Below are positions 23,801 to 35,268 of a DNA stretch of 47,300 bases, piece by piece. The position numbers and the translations under genes were made by a program. The number at the start of each line of letters is the position of its first letter. Positions within the stretch are counted from its first letter, which is position 1. The notes beneath the pieces were generated by a model that saw nothing but the letters and a program-made list of their open reading frames with translations, searched no databases and was not told where the DNA came from. Origin of the DNA: Perkinsus olseni. Taxonomy: Eukaryota > Perkinsozoa > Perkinsida. The stretch covers positions 1 through 47,300 of the forward strand of contig JABANN010000251.1 in the NCBI GenBank assembly GCA_013115125.1. Reading direction: 5' to 3'.

Positions 23801-26800
23801 CCGCGGCTGCCTCCGTGGCAGCCGGTGCTGCCTCGGCAGGTGGGGGTGCCTCGGCAGGTGGGGGTGCCTCGGCAGGTGGGGGTGCCTCGGCAGGTGGGGG
23901 TGCCTCCACAGCGACCCCCACCGCGGGACTCTCTTCAGCGGTTGCTGTGGTGGGTTCATTCCCATGACTTCCATTGGCAGCAGTCTCCTCCTCCTGCTGA
24001 TGGTCAGCAGCCGTAGTGGCACTCTCCCCGGCCGCATCCGTCGATGATGGCGCCGTTTGTGAATCGGTCGCAGCTGCAGCAGCAGCAGTCGACTGACTGC
24101 CTGTCTGCGTGGCCGTGTCGACCGCATTGTTTTCAGCTTCATCTCGTCTACTGTGACGGCGGGACAATCGCCGGGACTTCTTCCTCGGGGATTCCCCCTC
24201 GGTCTTATCACCGGCATCACTTCTGCTTCTCCTCCGTCGACCCTCACTCTTCGGGGTCTCTGCTGGAGGGGTGGGAGCCTCTGGTTCCTGCAACACGACC
24301 GTTCCCCTGTCATTCATCCTCGGCATTAACCCTACTACCTCCCTCAGCCCAGCCGCTACTGCTTCCTCTACTCTGTTGCACAACATGCTGGTCACGGATC
24401 TACTGGTAGGTGGCTCCACCACTCCCGTGATCAGATCCACTCCACCATCTCCCGATGCGCTTCCATCACCACCGAGATCGCCGTGGGGACGGGCCACCAA
24501 GGGCGGCATACGATTGTTCTGCCGTCCCTCGAAGAAGGGATGGATGGCCGAATAGCGTCCTGCAGCCCCTTTATCAGGACTCTCCTCTGGGTTAAGGAAG
24601 CTCCAGACTTTTCGAGGTGGTTTGGGCAGCAGCAGGCTCTGAGCGAACATATCAGTCCAGGGTGTTTCTAATGAAGAGCCGAAGCAGCCTACCTGTGAAC
24701 TCAGCATCGCGTTAGGGGGTATGGCATTGGGGTCTGTAACGCCGGTAATGCGTTCAGCGCCGTGGGGCCCTCCTCCTGCTGCGGCACCACCGACAGCAGC
24801 GCCTCCACGCCTCCGCGGGAGTAGGTCGCGGATCCCGAATGCCTGAGGAGGGTTGGCATGAAGCGTGATGCCTGGCGTCAGTAGACTTACCCTCCCAGGA
24901 CCGTCCTCCAGGACTGGCAACATGAGATGGCCTCCACCTCCTCTGGGATACATCCTCCCACGAGGGGCGTCGCCATCGAAGCCCAGTAGGGGTATGGCAT
25001 CCTCGTCGTCACTGCCTTCCTCCCCTTCATCATCAGAGCTCTCTTCGTCATCATCCTCTTCGCCTTCATCATCATCTTCCATCATCTCCTCGTCCTCCTC
25101 GTCATGACCATCATCAAACTGAAAGACCCGGTGTCGACAGGTAGGGGGCTACTGTATTACCTCAATGACGATATCACCATCATCATCCCCGGAGCTCCCG
25201 CTGCTGCTGCTGCTGCTCTCACTACTGCCACTACTACTGCTACCACCAGTACTAGGACCCTCCCGGCCGCCCTGGGGGGTATCAGCCACGCCATGGGGCT
25301 GCTCCTGCCGGCCATCACCGCCAGGAGCTGGTGCCTAGAAAAGCGATGATGACACAGCTGAGCCAGCAGGCAGCATCTCACCCCATCCACATTGCTGCTA
25401 TCGGGGCCACTGCGTGCAGCAGCCGAAGAGCCTCCTGCGTTGGGAGCCGCGGCACTCATCACAACCTAATCAAGGGGCAATGAGTGGCAGCGAGCTACTG
25501 AGCGAAGGGACGTACATCTCTCAACACGTCCATAACGTCTCCATCAACATCATCGTCCTCTCCTTCATCATCACTGCCCTCTGCCCCCTCCCCCATGATA
25601 CCCTCGTCATCATCACTGCCCTCGTCATCACTATCCTCATCATCCTCGTCGAGGTCATCGGGATCGATGTTTTCCATCTGCTCCCTCTCCAGCTGCATGT
25701 CCCTCTCCTCCTCGAGCTCATCTGGCTGAGACTCCGCTGGATGAATCTCGGACTCGGGTGGGACCAACTGCTCATCATCATCATCATCCTCGTCGCCATC
25801 ATCGAGGTCGTCGAGTAGGCCATCATCCTCATCGTCCTCTAACCGGTCGTACACTGAGGTTGAGCAATAGACACAAGCAGTACCTCCACCAGGAGCAGGG
25901 ACTTACCATCGTCGTCGGCCCACTCCCCCTCATCTTCATTGCCCTCGTTCTGATCATCTCCGCCCTCTTCAGCGGCAGTATCACCACCAGTGGCGTCGTC
26001 CCCTGTCGGGTTAGCCTCGTCGTCATCATTGATGACCGGTTCGACGATCATGGTGGGAATGAGCTCATCATCATCCCCCTCATCCTCTTCATCATCCGAG
26101 TCCTCATCCAGCAAGAACCCTGCTGGTGGCCCGAAGTGGTAGATGACACTTGGCGAAGAATCTTATGCAACAAGGCGATAGCAACTAATGGTTCCCTCAG
26201 ACCCCACTCACCTTCATCCTCCTCCATGGCAAGCTGCTCATCCTCGGGAGGGAGCTTCGCCTTCTGCTGCTTCCTATCGTCAGCAGGGAGGGCTGGAGGG
26301 CGAGTAACAATCTCCATACACGCCAGTACTGCCTCAGAGAGATCAGCTGAGTAGGGCCTGACCACACCCATCGACGAAGGAAGTCCAGGGCTGTCCTCAT
26401 TACCTATGCAGCATGATACTGCCGAGGACTTCGTTGCACTCCGCAGCAAGACGCTGCCTTCTGTCCCTCCCCAACACCTTGTCCACACCATCCATCTGAC
26501 TCGCCTTCAACAGCAGGGCGTAGAAGAGAGCAAACCGGCGATAGGTCGTCATAACCCAGGCTAGCTCCTTCTCCTCATTATCATCGTCATCGTGGCTGTA
26601 CTTGGCGAAGGGCTCTCGAGTAAGCTTATCGGCCAGGGACTTATACCAGTTTATCACAACCTCGCCACCCGCAGAGACTTTCTTATCGCTATCAGAGGGA
26701 GGCGTACAGGAGGCACAGAGCTGCGTCCAGCAGCCTGATATGAGATGAAAGGCCGATTTCATAGTACTACTGCCAGTCTGACCACCGCCTGGCCGGCCTC

Positions 26801-29800
26801 TCCCAATGGGGAGGGACGACAGCTTTTCTCCTACGGTAGTGATGATAAAGTCATCAACTCTGACAGGATGGTCCAAGAGCATCTTAGAAGATGCAGCTAG
26901 GGGTGTCAGAATGATCGACCCTGCCAGTTGGTCACTGCTGCCCCCACTTGCCACCGCGAACTGTATTTTGCTTATGAGAGTATCGAGGAAGTACCTACAT
27001 CAGTAGCAGCAGTGAGCCCTGGCCGACGGACTGTCCTCGGTGTTACATAGCGCCTTCAACAGAGATGGCCAGAGGGTAACTCTTCGGTGTCTCATCATCA
27101 GAGTCCCTCCTTACAGTACTAAGGAGGTCCAAGGTCCTCAGTAAGAACTCCGATGCTACAGCGAGGATCGAGTAAGGATACTCCGCAGTTGATACTCCTG
27201 CTAGGTAAGTCGAGGCGGGCGGGTCGTCCCTACAGGAGTGGGGTGAAAGGCGATGGCTGAGGGGGTGGCGTACTCATCATCATCCTTCGTGTCGAGCAAC
27301 ACCATGATGGAGCTGTCATCCTTCTGTCCATCCTCGAGGCCAGCAGAGGACTTCTCAGCAGCAGTGGAAGGTGTAGAGGCCTTTTGTTGCCTCTTCTTCA
27401 TCAAGTCCTGCCATCAGGAGGAGGCGTGTACTGCTACCGAGGGAGTGTCAGGGTGGCTAATACCTTCACGAGGACCTCCTCCACCGTGTGGGGATCTTTC
27501 AACATCAAACCCTTCATCATGGGGTTGGCCAGAATGTCCGACAACTTGTAAGCCAGATGGTGTTGTCGCGGAGGAGAGGTCCGCTGTTGAGGTCGATGAG
27601 ACTTGTCCGAGGCATCGCCAGGCCTGCACAGGAGTAGCACTTGCAGTGCTCACTAATACGACGGCAAGCCTACTTCCCCTCCTTCCTGCTCTTCTCCTCA
27701 GCACTTTGCTGGTGACGATGATGGCGACGATGATTCTTCTTGTGGGCGTCGGCACTCCCCTTTTTCTTCTTCCGCTCACTTTCCTTATTCAACTGCCGCA
27801 GCGCCAAGTCCACCACTGCCGCTATGAACTGTTTATTCTCCAGCAGCTTCGCCAATACACTCGCCAACATGGACGTGATCTCAGGATAGGACGAGGACCG
27901 CCTCAAGCTCAGCAACGACAACAGCTTCCATGGCGAAGACCCGAAAACTGCGGAAGCGTTAACCTAAAGGGAGCGGGCATAAGTCCCTTAATTCCCATCT
28001 GCCAGCCTACCTCCCTGTTGGCCAGCAAGGACATGACCTCGAGGGCAGCTCTGGTGAGGTCAGGTGATGGCACCACAACTGCCACCAGCTTCAGAGGGTC
28101 ACTCGACGATCGCCTCTCCTCGTGGGCCGTGAGGATGCCCACCACTGCGGCGAGAAGCCTCTGCTGCAGAGTATCCCAGTCGCCGGTGTAGATGTAGGGC
28201 TCATCACAGAGGCCCTCGATGGCCAGGGACGCCTCAGTAAGCCATGCTGGCATCTCCTTGGCGCTGGCCTCCTCCTCCTCTTCCTCAGTTCGGGCAAGCA
28301 TCGCCGACTCCTCCACCATCGTTTCCAGCCAGGAGTGAGCATCCGCCATTTTATCATCATCCCCCGGGTTCACCTTCATCTCACAATAATGGCAGTACCC
28401 TTCTATTACCCCCTGAGCCTTGCCACTCTTCCACAGCGTAGCCCTCACTCTCTCAGAGGCGTTAGTAAGGAAAGCCAAAACATGCGACAGGCACTGCAGG
28501 GCGTTGGGAGCGCTATCCTCCCCTTCAGCTGCCACCTTGATCTCATCGACAAACTCACCAGTGACCACACCAACCACATGCAGTAGGTTGGCAACATGAG
28601 TCTTCAGCCTGACCGTCTCATCACCCGCCTCGGAAGGCTGCCCTTCAGCGACGCCCAGTCGGACCCGATTACAGTTCTGCGCCACCCTGCTGATGACATC
28701 AGCACAGTGCGTCGGCTGACCACCCTTCTTTGACAGGGAGATGCAGCGCGAGATGAAGTCCCTCCCAACGTCCTCGGCATTCTTCCGGACCTCCGCAGCG
28801 GTGAGGTCGGATGGAAGATCGAGAGCGCTGCCGGCCTTCCTCAAGGCCGGCACTCTGTCACGCAGTACCGCAATGAAATTCTCCTTAAGCGCGTAATGGG
28901 CTGCGGATGAGTTCTTGAGACTGATGCTTGGATCTCCGACAGGAGTAGCATCCGTTGCTGAAGGAGCGGTAGAAGCCTTGGGTGAGGCCTCGGCAGAAGC
29001 AGCAGCGGGAGGATTCTCCTCAGCCATGGTGACATCGCCAGGTACTCGACGTAGAGCTGGGGCTCTAAGCATCTCCGCTATGGCAGCTTCGGCAGGGCTC
29101 CCTTCACTCCCATCAGGAGGGGGAGATGTGGTAGTAGTAGCAGTGTCATCATCAACCACTCTTGGGTCAGGCTCAACAGCATGAGTAAACAGCTTGACCA
29201 TCGACCCGCATGCCCTAGCCGACATCACGTACCGCTTAGCCTCGCCGGCCTTATCCTCCTCCTCCTCCGAGGCTGCCTGCCGGCCCAGCCAGGCGTCATC
29301 CCTCCAGAGGGGTAGCAAGGCTGCTGTTAACCTCACTTGAAGGGAGCTGACCAGCCTATAGCCGTCCACTTTGAGGAAGCTCTGGACTGCCGAGGGAGTG
29401 CTCTTGTCGATAGTGGGGAAGAGCGCGGGTTGGTTAAGGTTGGAGTTCTCCATCCTCTTCACCGAGGTTATCCTCTCACAATAACCGAGTACCGAAGCAG
29501 ATAATGTCTCGTCCGTCAGAGGATCTACCAGTTGGTAATCAAAAGGTCCCGCGTTCAACCCCCGGCACCCACCTTTCAGTACATCCACAACCATATTAGT
29601 GAAGTCCTGTCCGAAGCCCCCCATCTGACAGCAATAACGATCATTCAGCACCCCCCCCCTTTACCCTCCCCATTACCTTGAACATAGCATCGATGGAAAG
29701 AACCCTGATGTGATGGCTCCTGTCCTCCACATGGCACTTGGCCAACAACTCAAACAGCTCTGTCGCAAACCTACCACCAGCAGTCCCCCCTGGGCCTCAC

Positions 29801-32800
29801 ACTGTAAACGGTATTACCTCTTCTTCGAGATGCTCAGCCTCGTAGCATCCACCTTCTCCTTCAAGCTGGCGTAGCGTTTAGTCATACCAATGAAGGCACT
29901 GCTGAGGAGCACTGAGGCAATCCTCGCTGAGTTGGATATCTGCTTGTGACTGAGGCTGCTGAAGAACATATCGTTGACCCTCTTGATTCTGCCACTAGGA
30001 GTGTTGGCCAGCTTCGTCACGGCTTCCATGAACTTCTTCACAGCCGACCAGAGTGACCACCGCATAGCATCAACACTGTCGTTCTTCTCCGCGCTCATCT
30101 CCACAGCCTTCCGCCAGTCTATAGTGTCCCTCATGAACCTCGACCGTCTGACTTGGTTGGGAGGGGAGTTCAGCTGCAGCGTCAAGTCCATGTTGACCTC
30201 AGTTGGCCCGCCCTGTCGGTCAGCCTCCTCCACTTCTGCTGTTGCCAGCTGCTCCAGCAGCTCCGGGGCAAACTTGCATACGGTGTCGAGGACCGGCAAT
30301 AGACTGTAGCTGAGGTAGTCTCTAGTAGAGGCCCCAGCAGGCGATGTACTACTACCGAACAACCCTCCACCAGTGTCTTTGAAGGGGGCATGGACCAAGC
30401 CGAGGACCTTCAACCCGAATGTGACGGCTGACAGCAGAGAATGATCAGCTGCACCCTCGGCAAGCTTCTGACCGTTGTCGACCACCAGGGACGCCAACGG
30501 GAAAACGCAGTCGGCCGAGTCGGTCTGCTGACTGGACGCCGATGATGACGATGCAGTAGACGCATGGGGAGGGCCTGAGGAAGATGAGTATGATGACAGT
30601 GAGGCACCAGTAGTTCTTACTGAGGTTATTATAGAAGGCGTTCTCCAGAGCCCGGAAGGTGGCCACTATTGGGTGGTAGTGGGGATGCTGCTGCTGTTGC
30701 TGTTGGCCTTGCTGCTGGTTAGTCGTCGTGGCAGAGCCGATCATGACAACTGGTGCTAGTATGCTGCTTCCCTTCGGCAAGGAAGGGTGAGTAGCCAACT
30801 TGACCAAGAGTTCATTGAGATGTTGTCCAGGCTTTGAGGACTTCCCTCCTCCCTCAGTATCCTCCATTACGAACAGCTTAGCCATCGACGAGTGTGTTTG
30901 CAGTAGTGACGTGAGTAGCCTGCATGCAGGTGCCAGCTTTGCGCTCAATAACCCACCAGTGTTGTTGGCAGCCTCCTCCCGATCGGCCCAGGCCAGGAGG
31001 TCCTCCAGGCCACCAACCGCAGCCTTCACTAGAGGTTTGGCGAGCTCATTGCGGTTGCGGACGATATCCTCGAGAGACTGGCTTAGCATCATAGGTAGAT
31101 CGGAGGTCACCTTCTCGGCCAATGGTGACACAGGCCGTACTCCTGCACCATCACCAGTCATCACCAACCTGACCAGCTTTGTCAAGGGGTTATCCTCCCC
31201 TTGCAGGTCACGCAGCAGCTCAGCACCCTTGTTATGCAGAGAGAAGCTCGAGAGAGCTGTCGAGGTCCACCCAAGAGCGAAGCTAGAGTTGCGAACTACT
31301 GGCAAGCTCTTGGCCATGGCCTTGAGGAGCTCGCCATTCGGCCCGAGTACTGTAGGGATGATGATAGGGTCATTATCGCAGATGTAGTGCAGCAGCTGGG
31401 CTAAGTAACCAATATTCTGGGCACCAATAGCCTCCCCGCCATCCCCGAACAGTCTGACCACAACCTTCTGGAAGCCCTCTCTACGACGCCTAGCCGCCGA
31501 GTCCTCCGATAGCTGCTGTCCTTCACTCTGAACAACAACAGTCGATGATGATAACTGCCACGCTACGGTATCACCTCTTCAATCTCTCTGCCACCAAGAG
31601 CCTCGTTAAGGTTCATCCCCACGCTGGGGTCTATGTTGTGCACCGACGTCTTCAGCAGGTTGAGGACTGCCTGCAGCTCGTTACCTGACCTGCGCCTTCC
31701 GCAGCAACAGCAGGAGGAGGAGGGGCTGCCTTACGTCTGTTAGACAGGACGAGCATCTTCTCGTAGTCATCTCCTCCCGCCACGCCATCAGTGGACTCCC
31801 TAGAGGAGGTCCAACACTCATAACAGTCCTTCGACAAGGCTGCCACCACATCCAGCAGTCTGAGCAGGGGGGCCACATTAATGAGAGTTGGCGGAGGAAT
31901 GGTAGTACTTATCAAGTCCATTGAGGTCCCGGAAGAGTATACCAAAGCAGCCAGTAGAATACTCGAGGGCAATCTCGAGACACTTGCAGCAGCTAACCAA
32001 GGCTAGTACCGTATTGTGGTGCCAGTCTATTGGTATCTCATGGGTCGACAGACGGATGAGGAAATCCAAAATCTGCGTAAGAAGCAAGGTTCAACCTTAA
32101 GATTCTCTCCCTGGTCGTCCTACCATAGACATGTTGTTGACGTTAACCATCATATTAGGGTACTGCATTGCCGTTATGAGATTGGTCATAACATCGATAC
32201 ACTCACTACACACTGTCAGACTCTGCGTATACCGCGGCTGGTCTTTAGGAGGGGCGCCCTCCACTGGGGCCTGTGTCAGAGCATTCACCAGCCTGTCTCG
32301 AGAACCCTGGATCATTCGATAGATATGGCCCAGGTTGGAGGAAGGGGCCAATGCTGAAAGAAAAACAGCAGAAACGTCTTTGCTGAGCTCATCTACCAAC
32401 AGTGATGGGAATATTGACTCAGCCTTCGAAGACGTTTTTGCGTTCACAGTGAGCTACGACGAGTGCAGGATCTCTCCTCAAGTGGAGTTATCGACATACA
32501 GCAGATGACAACAAGCTATAGTCCTAGTGTGAAGGCCAGAGCTCGGTCCATCTACTGTAGATGGGCAACGACGCAAATCATGGCGGACACTCTCCCTCAT
32601 CCTACCAACAACTAGCTGCTGTCCACCAGCCCCCAGTAGACTTCCCTCCATCAATACAGTGCTCATGAGACGATAAGACCATAAGAGAGTGGTCTCCACC
32701 TCTATGGGGAGGGCCCTCGCTACAGGGACCCCCTTAACCGATTCAGCATACGATACTGCAGAGAAGGGCAAGGCAGCCAGTTGGCCAAGGAAGGCTGGGT

Positions 32801-34374
32801 AGGTCTGCAAGTACATGTGCAGGAACCCACTACCTAACAAGTTGCGGAAGTTATGGTATGGACTTTGCACGCATGCACACTACCGATTCCCGATGGACCC
32901 CATGCCGGGGGCTGTCGTCCTCCCCTAGCCGTGGATTCAATGCCCATATTCCCGCATGGTGGTGGCGTGTGATGTGGTCTGATCTGCAGGGTTATGTCCA
33001 CCGTACAAAGACGTATCGCAGTAAAAAGCAGCATCAAGTCGCTGTCACCCTTCAGGAGGGCCAAGGCATGACGCAGCCTGTACCGCAGCATCGTAAGGAC
33101 GGACTCCTCAGTAACCGTATTTTTCAGTTTTTCCATCAGTTCGTTGGCTGCACTAACCCCCTGTTGTCCCTTAGCCAAAGTGCAATGAAGTGACTTCATC
33201 TCGTGTGTGAGTGGCTGCTGATAATCAAATATGAACTCCACACTCTTCGGCAGGGATATTGCCGTGGACCGCACCATCTGCGGGTCCTGACAACAACGAC
33301 CAGTACAAACCGAAAAGGTCCACAACCAGACCCCTGATATCACCTCCTTTCCTGCACTTCTGCCGCTGCTTCCCGAATGGTTACAGCAGCAGCATAGAAC
33401 ATCATAGCTGGGGTTATAATTCTCCCATCCCTCGGACAGCCAACTGAGCCGCATTCTCATACCCTTCTGTATCCCCTCGTCCATCGAGGTTGCCTGTGTG
33501 TTGGCTACATGCACGACACCTGACGTGAGGGACTCCACGACACGAGCTGACGATGGTCAGCATACGTTTGAAAATGTTGGTAGTAGAGTAGTTGTAGTTC
33601 CAGAGGACGTCTAGGGCTGCTATGATGATCCGCGGATGGGGACTGTCCAGCAACGCCATCAGTCGATCAAAAGAATTGTATCTGTACCGTCCATAATGAC
33701 GTGATGCTTGTGAAGAGTACACTCACAATAGGGTGGCTTGGGAGTTGCTGACTAACACTATTTTGGACCATCTCAACAGCTCGATGATGACCTCATCTAC
33801 TGCTGTTACCTCAGTACTCTAAAACGACGACCACCAGGACAGTGACCACTACTACGACCCTCAGTACTACCATAGCCAGCAACACGCTATTGCTAGTGTG
33901 TTCTATATACCGCTCCATGACCAAATCAATAGCATCGAATACCCCAGCCCAGCAGAGACCATCGTAGTTAGTCTCAGCATAGCGATCGTCCTCTCCATTA
34001 ACCCTGCCACTGCTGCCACGGTAACCATCACTTTCATCATCCAGCCAGTGCCACTCCCTAAACCTCGGCTGCCACATGATATCAAGCAGCTGCCTGCATG
34101 ACTCTTCCGACTCTATCAGCAGGGCTTTCAGCGCAGCCTCGAGTTCCTAACACAATAACGTGACCTCCAACCACGCCTACGATGAGTTTACATCAGCAGC
34201 GATGGCTTCGGCAGGCGGCAGATAGCGTCGTCGGAGGGCTGAATCCTGGGATGGATCCAAACCCGGTCGAGACGCCATGTCTTCGTCGTTTGCATGGTCC
34301 TCTGATGGTGCTCCTCGGTGTATGTCGAGCTGACGTAGTTGATCGAGGTAGATTTTCCTGTCGATGGGCGCCAT
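17286..34374 (-). CDS. Giant HECT E3 ubiquitin ligase, HUWE1/Tom1/UPL1 class
   Basis: This gene attaches ubiquitin to substrates through a C-terminal HECT domain. The start is at 34374 ([20 protein letters not shown]). Exon 1 (34192-34374) is joined by a 45-nt intron to [20 protein letters not shown]. Long exons follow, among them 30445-31461, 29814-30497 and 27909-29651, alpha-helical and probably armadillo-like as in the N-terminal regions of this class. Acidic tracts lie at 26114-24990. A Pro/Ser/Thr-rich segment with Arg/Ser clusters follows, then two ubiquitin-binding-motif-like helices, [12 protein letters not shown] and [14 protein letters not shown]. The HECT domain begins near 19050 ([20 protein letters not shown]) and ends EAHEGFGFI at 17289. 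The catalytic Cys of [16 protein letters not shown] is codon 17388-17390. Introns are about 42-57 nt. Judging from the span, the protein is roughly 5,000 residues, normal for the class. I did not resolve every splice site, so interior exon limits are approximate. Confidence 0.92.
20864..20896 (-). repeat. (CAG)11 polyglutamine tract in the ligase
   Basis: Eleven CTG units on the plus strand read as CAG on the coding strand, giving a pure glutamine tract after two histidines. A shorter CAA/CAG glutamine run lies near 20648-20668. Both sit in the low-complexity middle of the ligase before the HECT domain. Pure triplet runs of this kind are usually length-variable between strains. Confidence 0.85.
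23330..23641 (-). other. Ubiquitin-binding-motif-like helices in the ligase
   Basis: [15 protein letters not shown] (about 23630) and, after a 44-nt intron and an Ala/Asp-rich linker, [17 protein letters not shown] (about 23400) match the LP-x-DLR-x-E-x-L pattern of the tandem ubiquitin-binding motifs that lie ahead of the HECT domain in HUWE1-class ligases. The linker codes an Ala/Asp repeat. Finding these motifs in the right place supports the HUWE1/UPL1 assignment over other HECT families. Confidence 0.72.
23830..23901 (-). repeat. Four 18-bp tandem repeats coding (PAEAPP)n
   Basis: The 18-base unit GCCTCGGCAGGTGGGGGT occurs four times exactly in tandem on the plus strand. Read on the coding minus strand it gives a proline/alanine/glutamate hexapeptide repeat in a flexible part of the ligase. 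Exact identity between the units implies recent expansion or ongoing homogenisation. Confidence 0.9.
24990..26114 (-). other. Acidic Asp/Glu-rich tracts of the ligase
   Basis: Three blocks of dense Asp/Glu/Ser, at about 25085-24990, 25854-25520 and 26114-25950, are coded on the minus strand within the ligase. Long acidic stretches in this place are known from HUWE1/Tom1-class proteins, where they have been linked to binding basic substrates such as histones. Here they are made of GAT/GAG-rich repeats, so part of their length may come from simple-sequence slippage. The same DNA read in other frames gives meaningless Met- or His-rich frames. Confidence 0.75.
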
Positions 34375-34619
34375 CTAGTAGCTGATGATTATGCTGTGAT
34401 AGTAGTAGTAGTTTATAACAATAACACGTCACAGTCGTCACGGACGACCGCACAACAACAACTGAACAACATCACCCGTGATGAGCAAGCATCGAGTTAA
34501 GATACCCTCACACCCTATTTCCGGCCTCTGCCCACAGTAGCTCTATTAATACTATACAACCAAACGACAGTAATGACTGATGCCTCTCGGAACCAAGGAT
34601 GAGTGGTTATGGTAGCCAC

Positions 34620-35119
34620 TTAATCGAAGAGATCGAAGTCCATCTCCTCTTCCTCCTCCTCTTCCTCAACAGGCTTCTCCTCCTCAGCAGGGGCGGCCTC
34701 AGCAGCACCGGCGGCGGCACCTGAATGACAGAATGAAGCAAGACACTCAACAACACTCAAGAGTATTACCGGCAGCGGCAGCGGGGCGGGCACCAGCAGA
34801 GGCGATGGAGCCGAGCTTGGTGAGACCGGTGGCGATCATCTCCTGGACGTTCTTGCCCTTCACTTGAGCGAAGAACTTGGCGAGCATCTGAATATCGATA
34901 CTAGGAATCTCAGCTTGAACACCGTCAGATACAAAACAGGTCGGAATGTATCGTGCAAATCGATCACCGAAGACGAGTCGTTCCCCTACTGTTAGTCCCT
35001 TATATTACCTCGTCATCGCACTCAGCGTCAACGGAAGAGAGAATGTTCTTGACATCCTCCTCAGTGGGCTCATCATTGCCGCCCAAAACGGCCATAAGGT
35101 AGGCTGCTACGTACTTCAT
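34620..35119 (-). CDS. RPLP2: 60S acidic ribosomal protein P2
   Basis: Three exons (35009-35119, 34770-34908, 34620-34720) separated by introns of 100 and 49 nt join to 116 codons plus stop. The protein begins MKYVAAYLMAVLGGNDEPT and continues DVKNILSSVDAE, KGKNVQEMIATGLTKLGSI and an Ala-rich hinge, as in eukaryotic P2 stalk proteins that recruit elongation factors to the ribosome. It ends in an acidic tail with MDFDLFD; the usual eukaryotic end is DDMGFGLFD, so the tail lacks the Gly residues but keeps the hydrophobic pattern. The first intron acceptor was chosen at 34909 to give IPSIDIQMLAKFF. Its stop lies 246 bp from the start of the ligase gene. Confidence 0.95.
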
Positions 35120-35268
35120 CTTTGCTCCTAGGGGCAGGGGAGAAATTTCGTATTACCAACACCACCCACAGACAGCAATCGATCAAGCTAAAGAATTGCA
35201 AGTTCGCAAGATTTCAAGACCAACCCTTCCCTATCACATCACGGCAGCCTGCTGAAGGTTTAATTAAA
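35120..35268. promoter_or_regulatory. 149-bp divergent promoter region
   Basis: The P2 start codon (minus, 35117-35119) and the helicase start codon (plus, 35269) are divergent with 149 bases between them, so one compact region must drive a highly expressed ribosomal gene and a repair gene. I see no clear TATA box or operator. An open frame crosses this stretch on the plus strand from a TTG, but it has no ATG before 35269. Confidence 0.5.

Noticed and set aside
23750-24313. 187-codon Arg/Pro/His-rich minus frame
   Set aside because: Alternative frame of the ligase exon over the 18-bp repeat; the composition is that of a shifted simple repeat.
25414-26354. Hydrophobic Ile/Leu/His-rich plus-strand frames that look like membrane proteins
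   Set aside because: They are the antisense of the acidic Asp/Glu tracts of the ligase (GAT/GAG read backwards gives Ile/Leu/His).
29510-29580. tRNA-like stretch with AGTTGGTAATC and GGTCCCGCGTTCAACCCC
   Set aside because: No full cloverleaf, and it is inside a long continuous exon of the ligase on the other strand.
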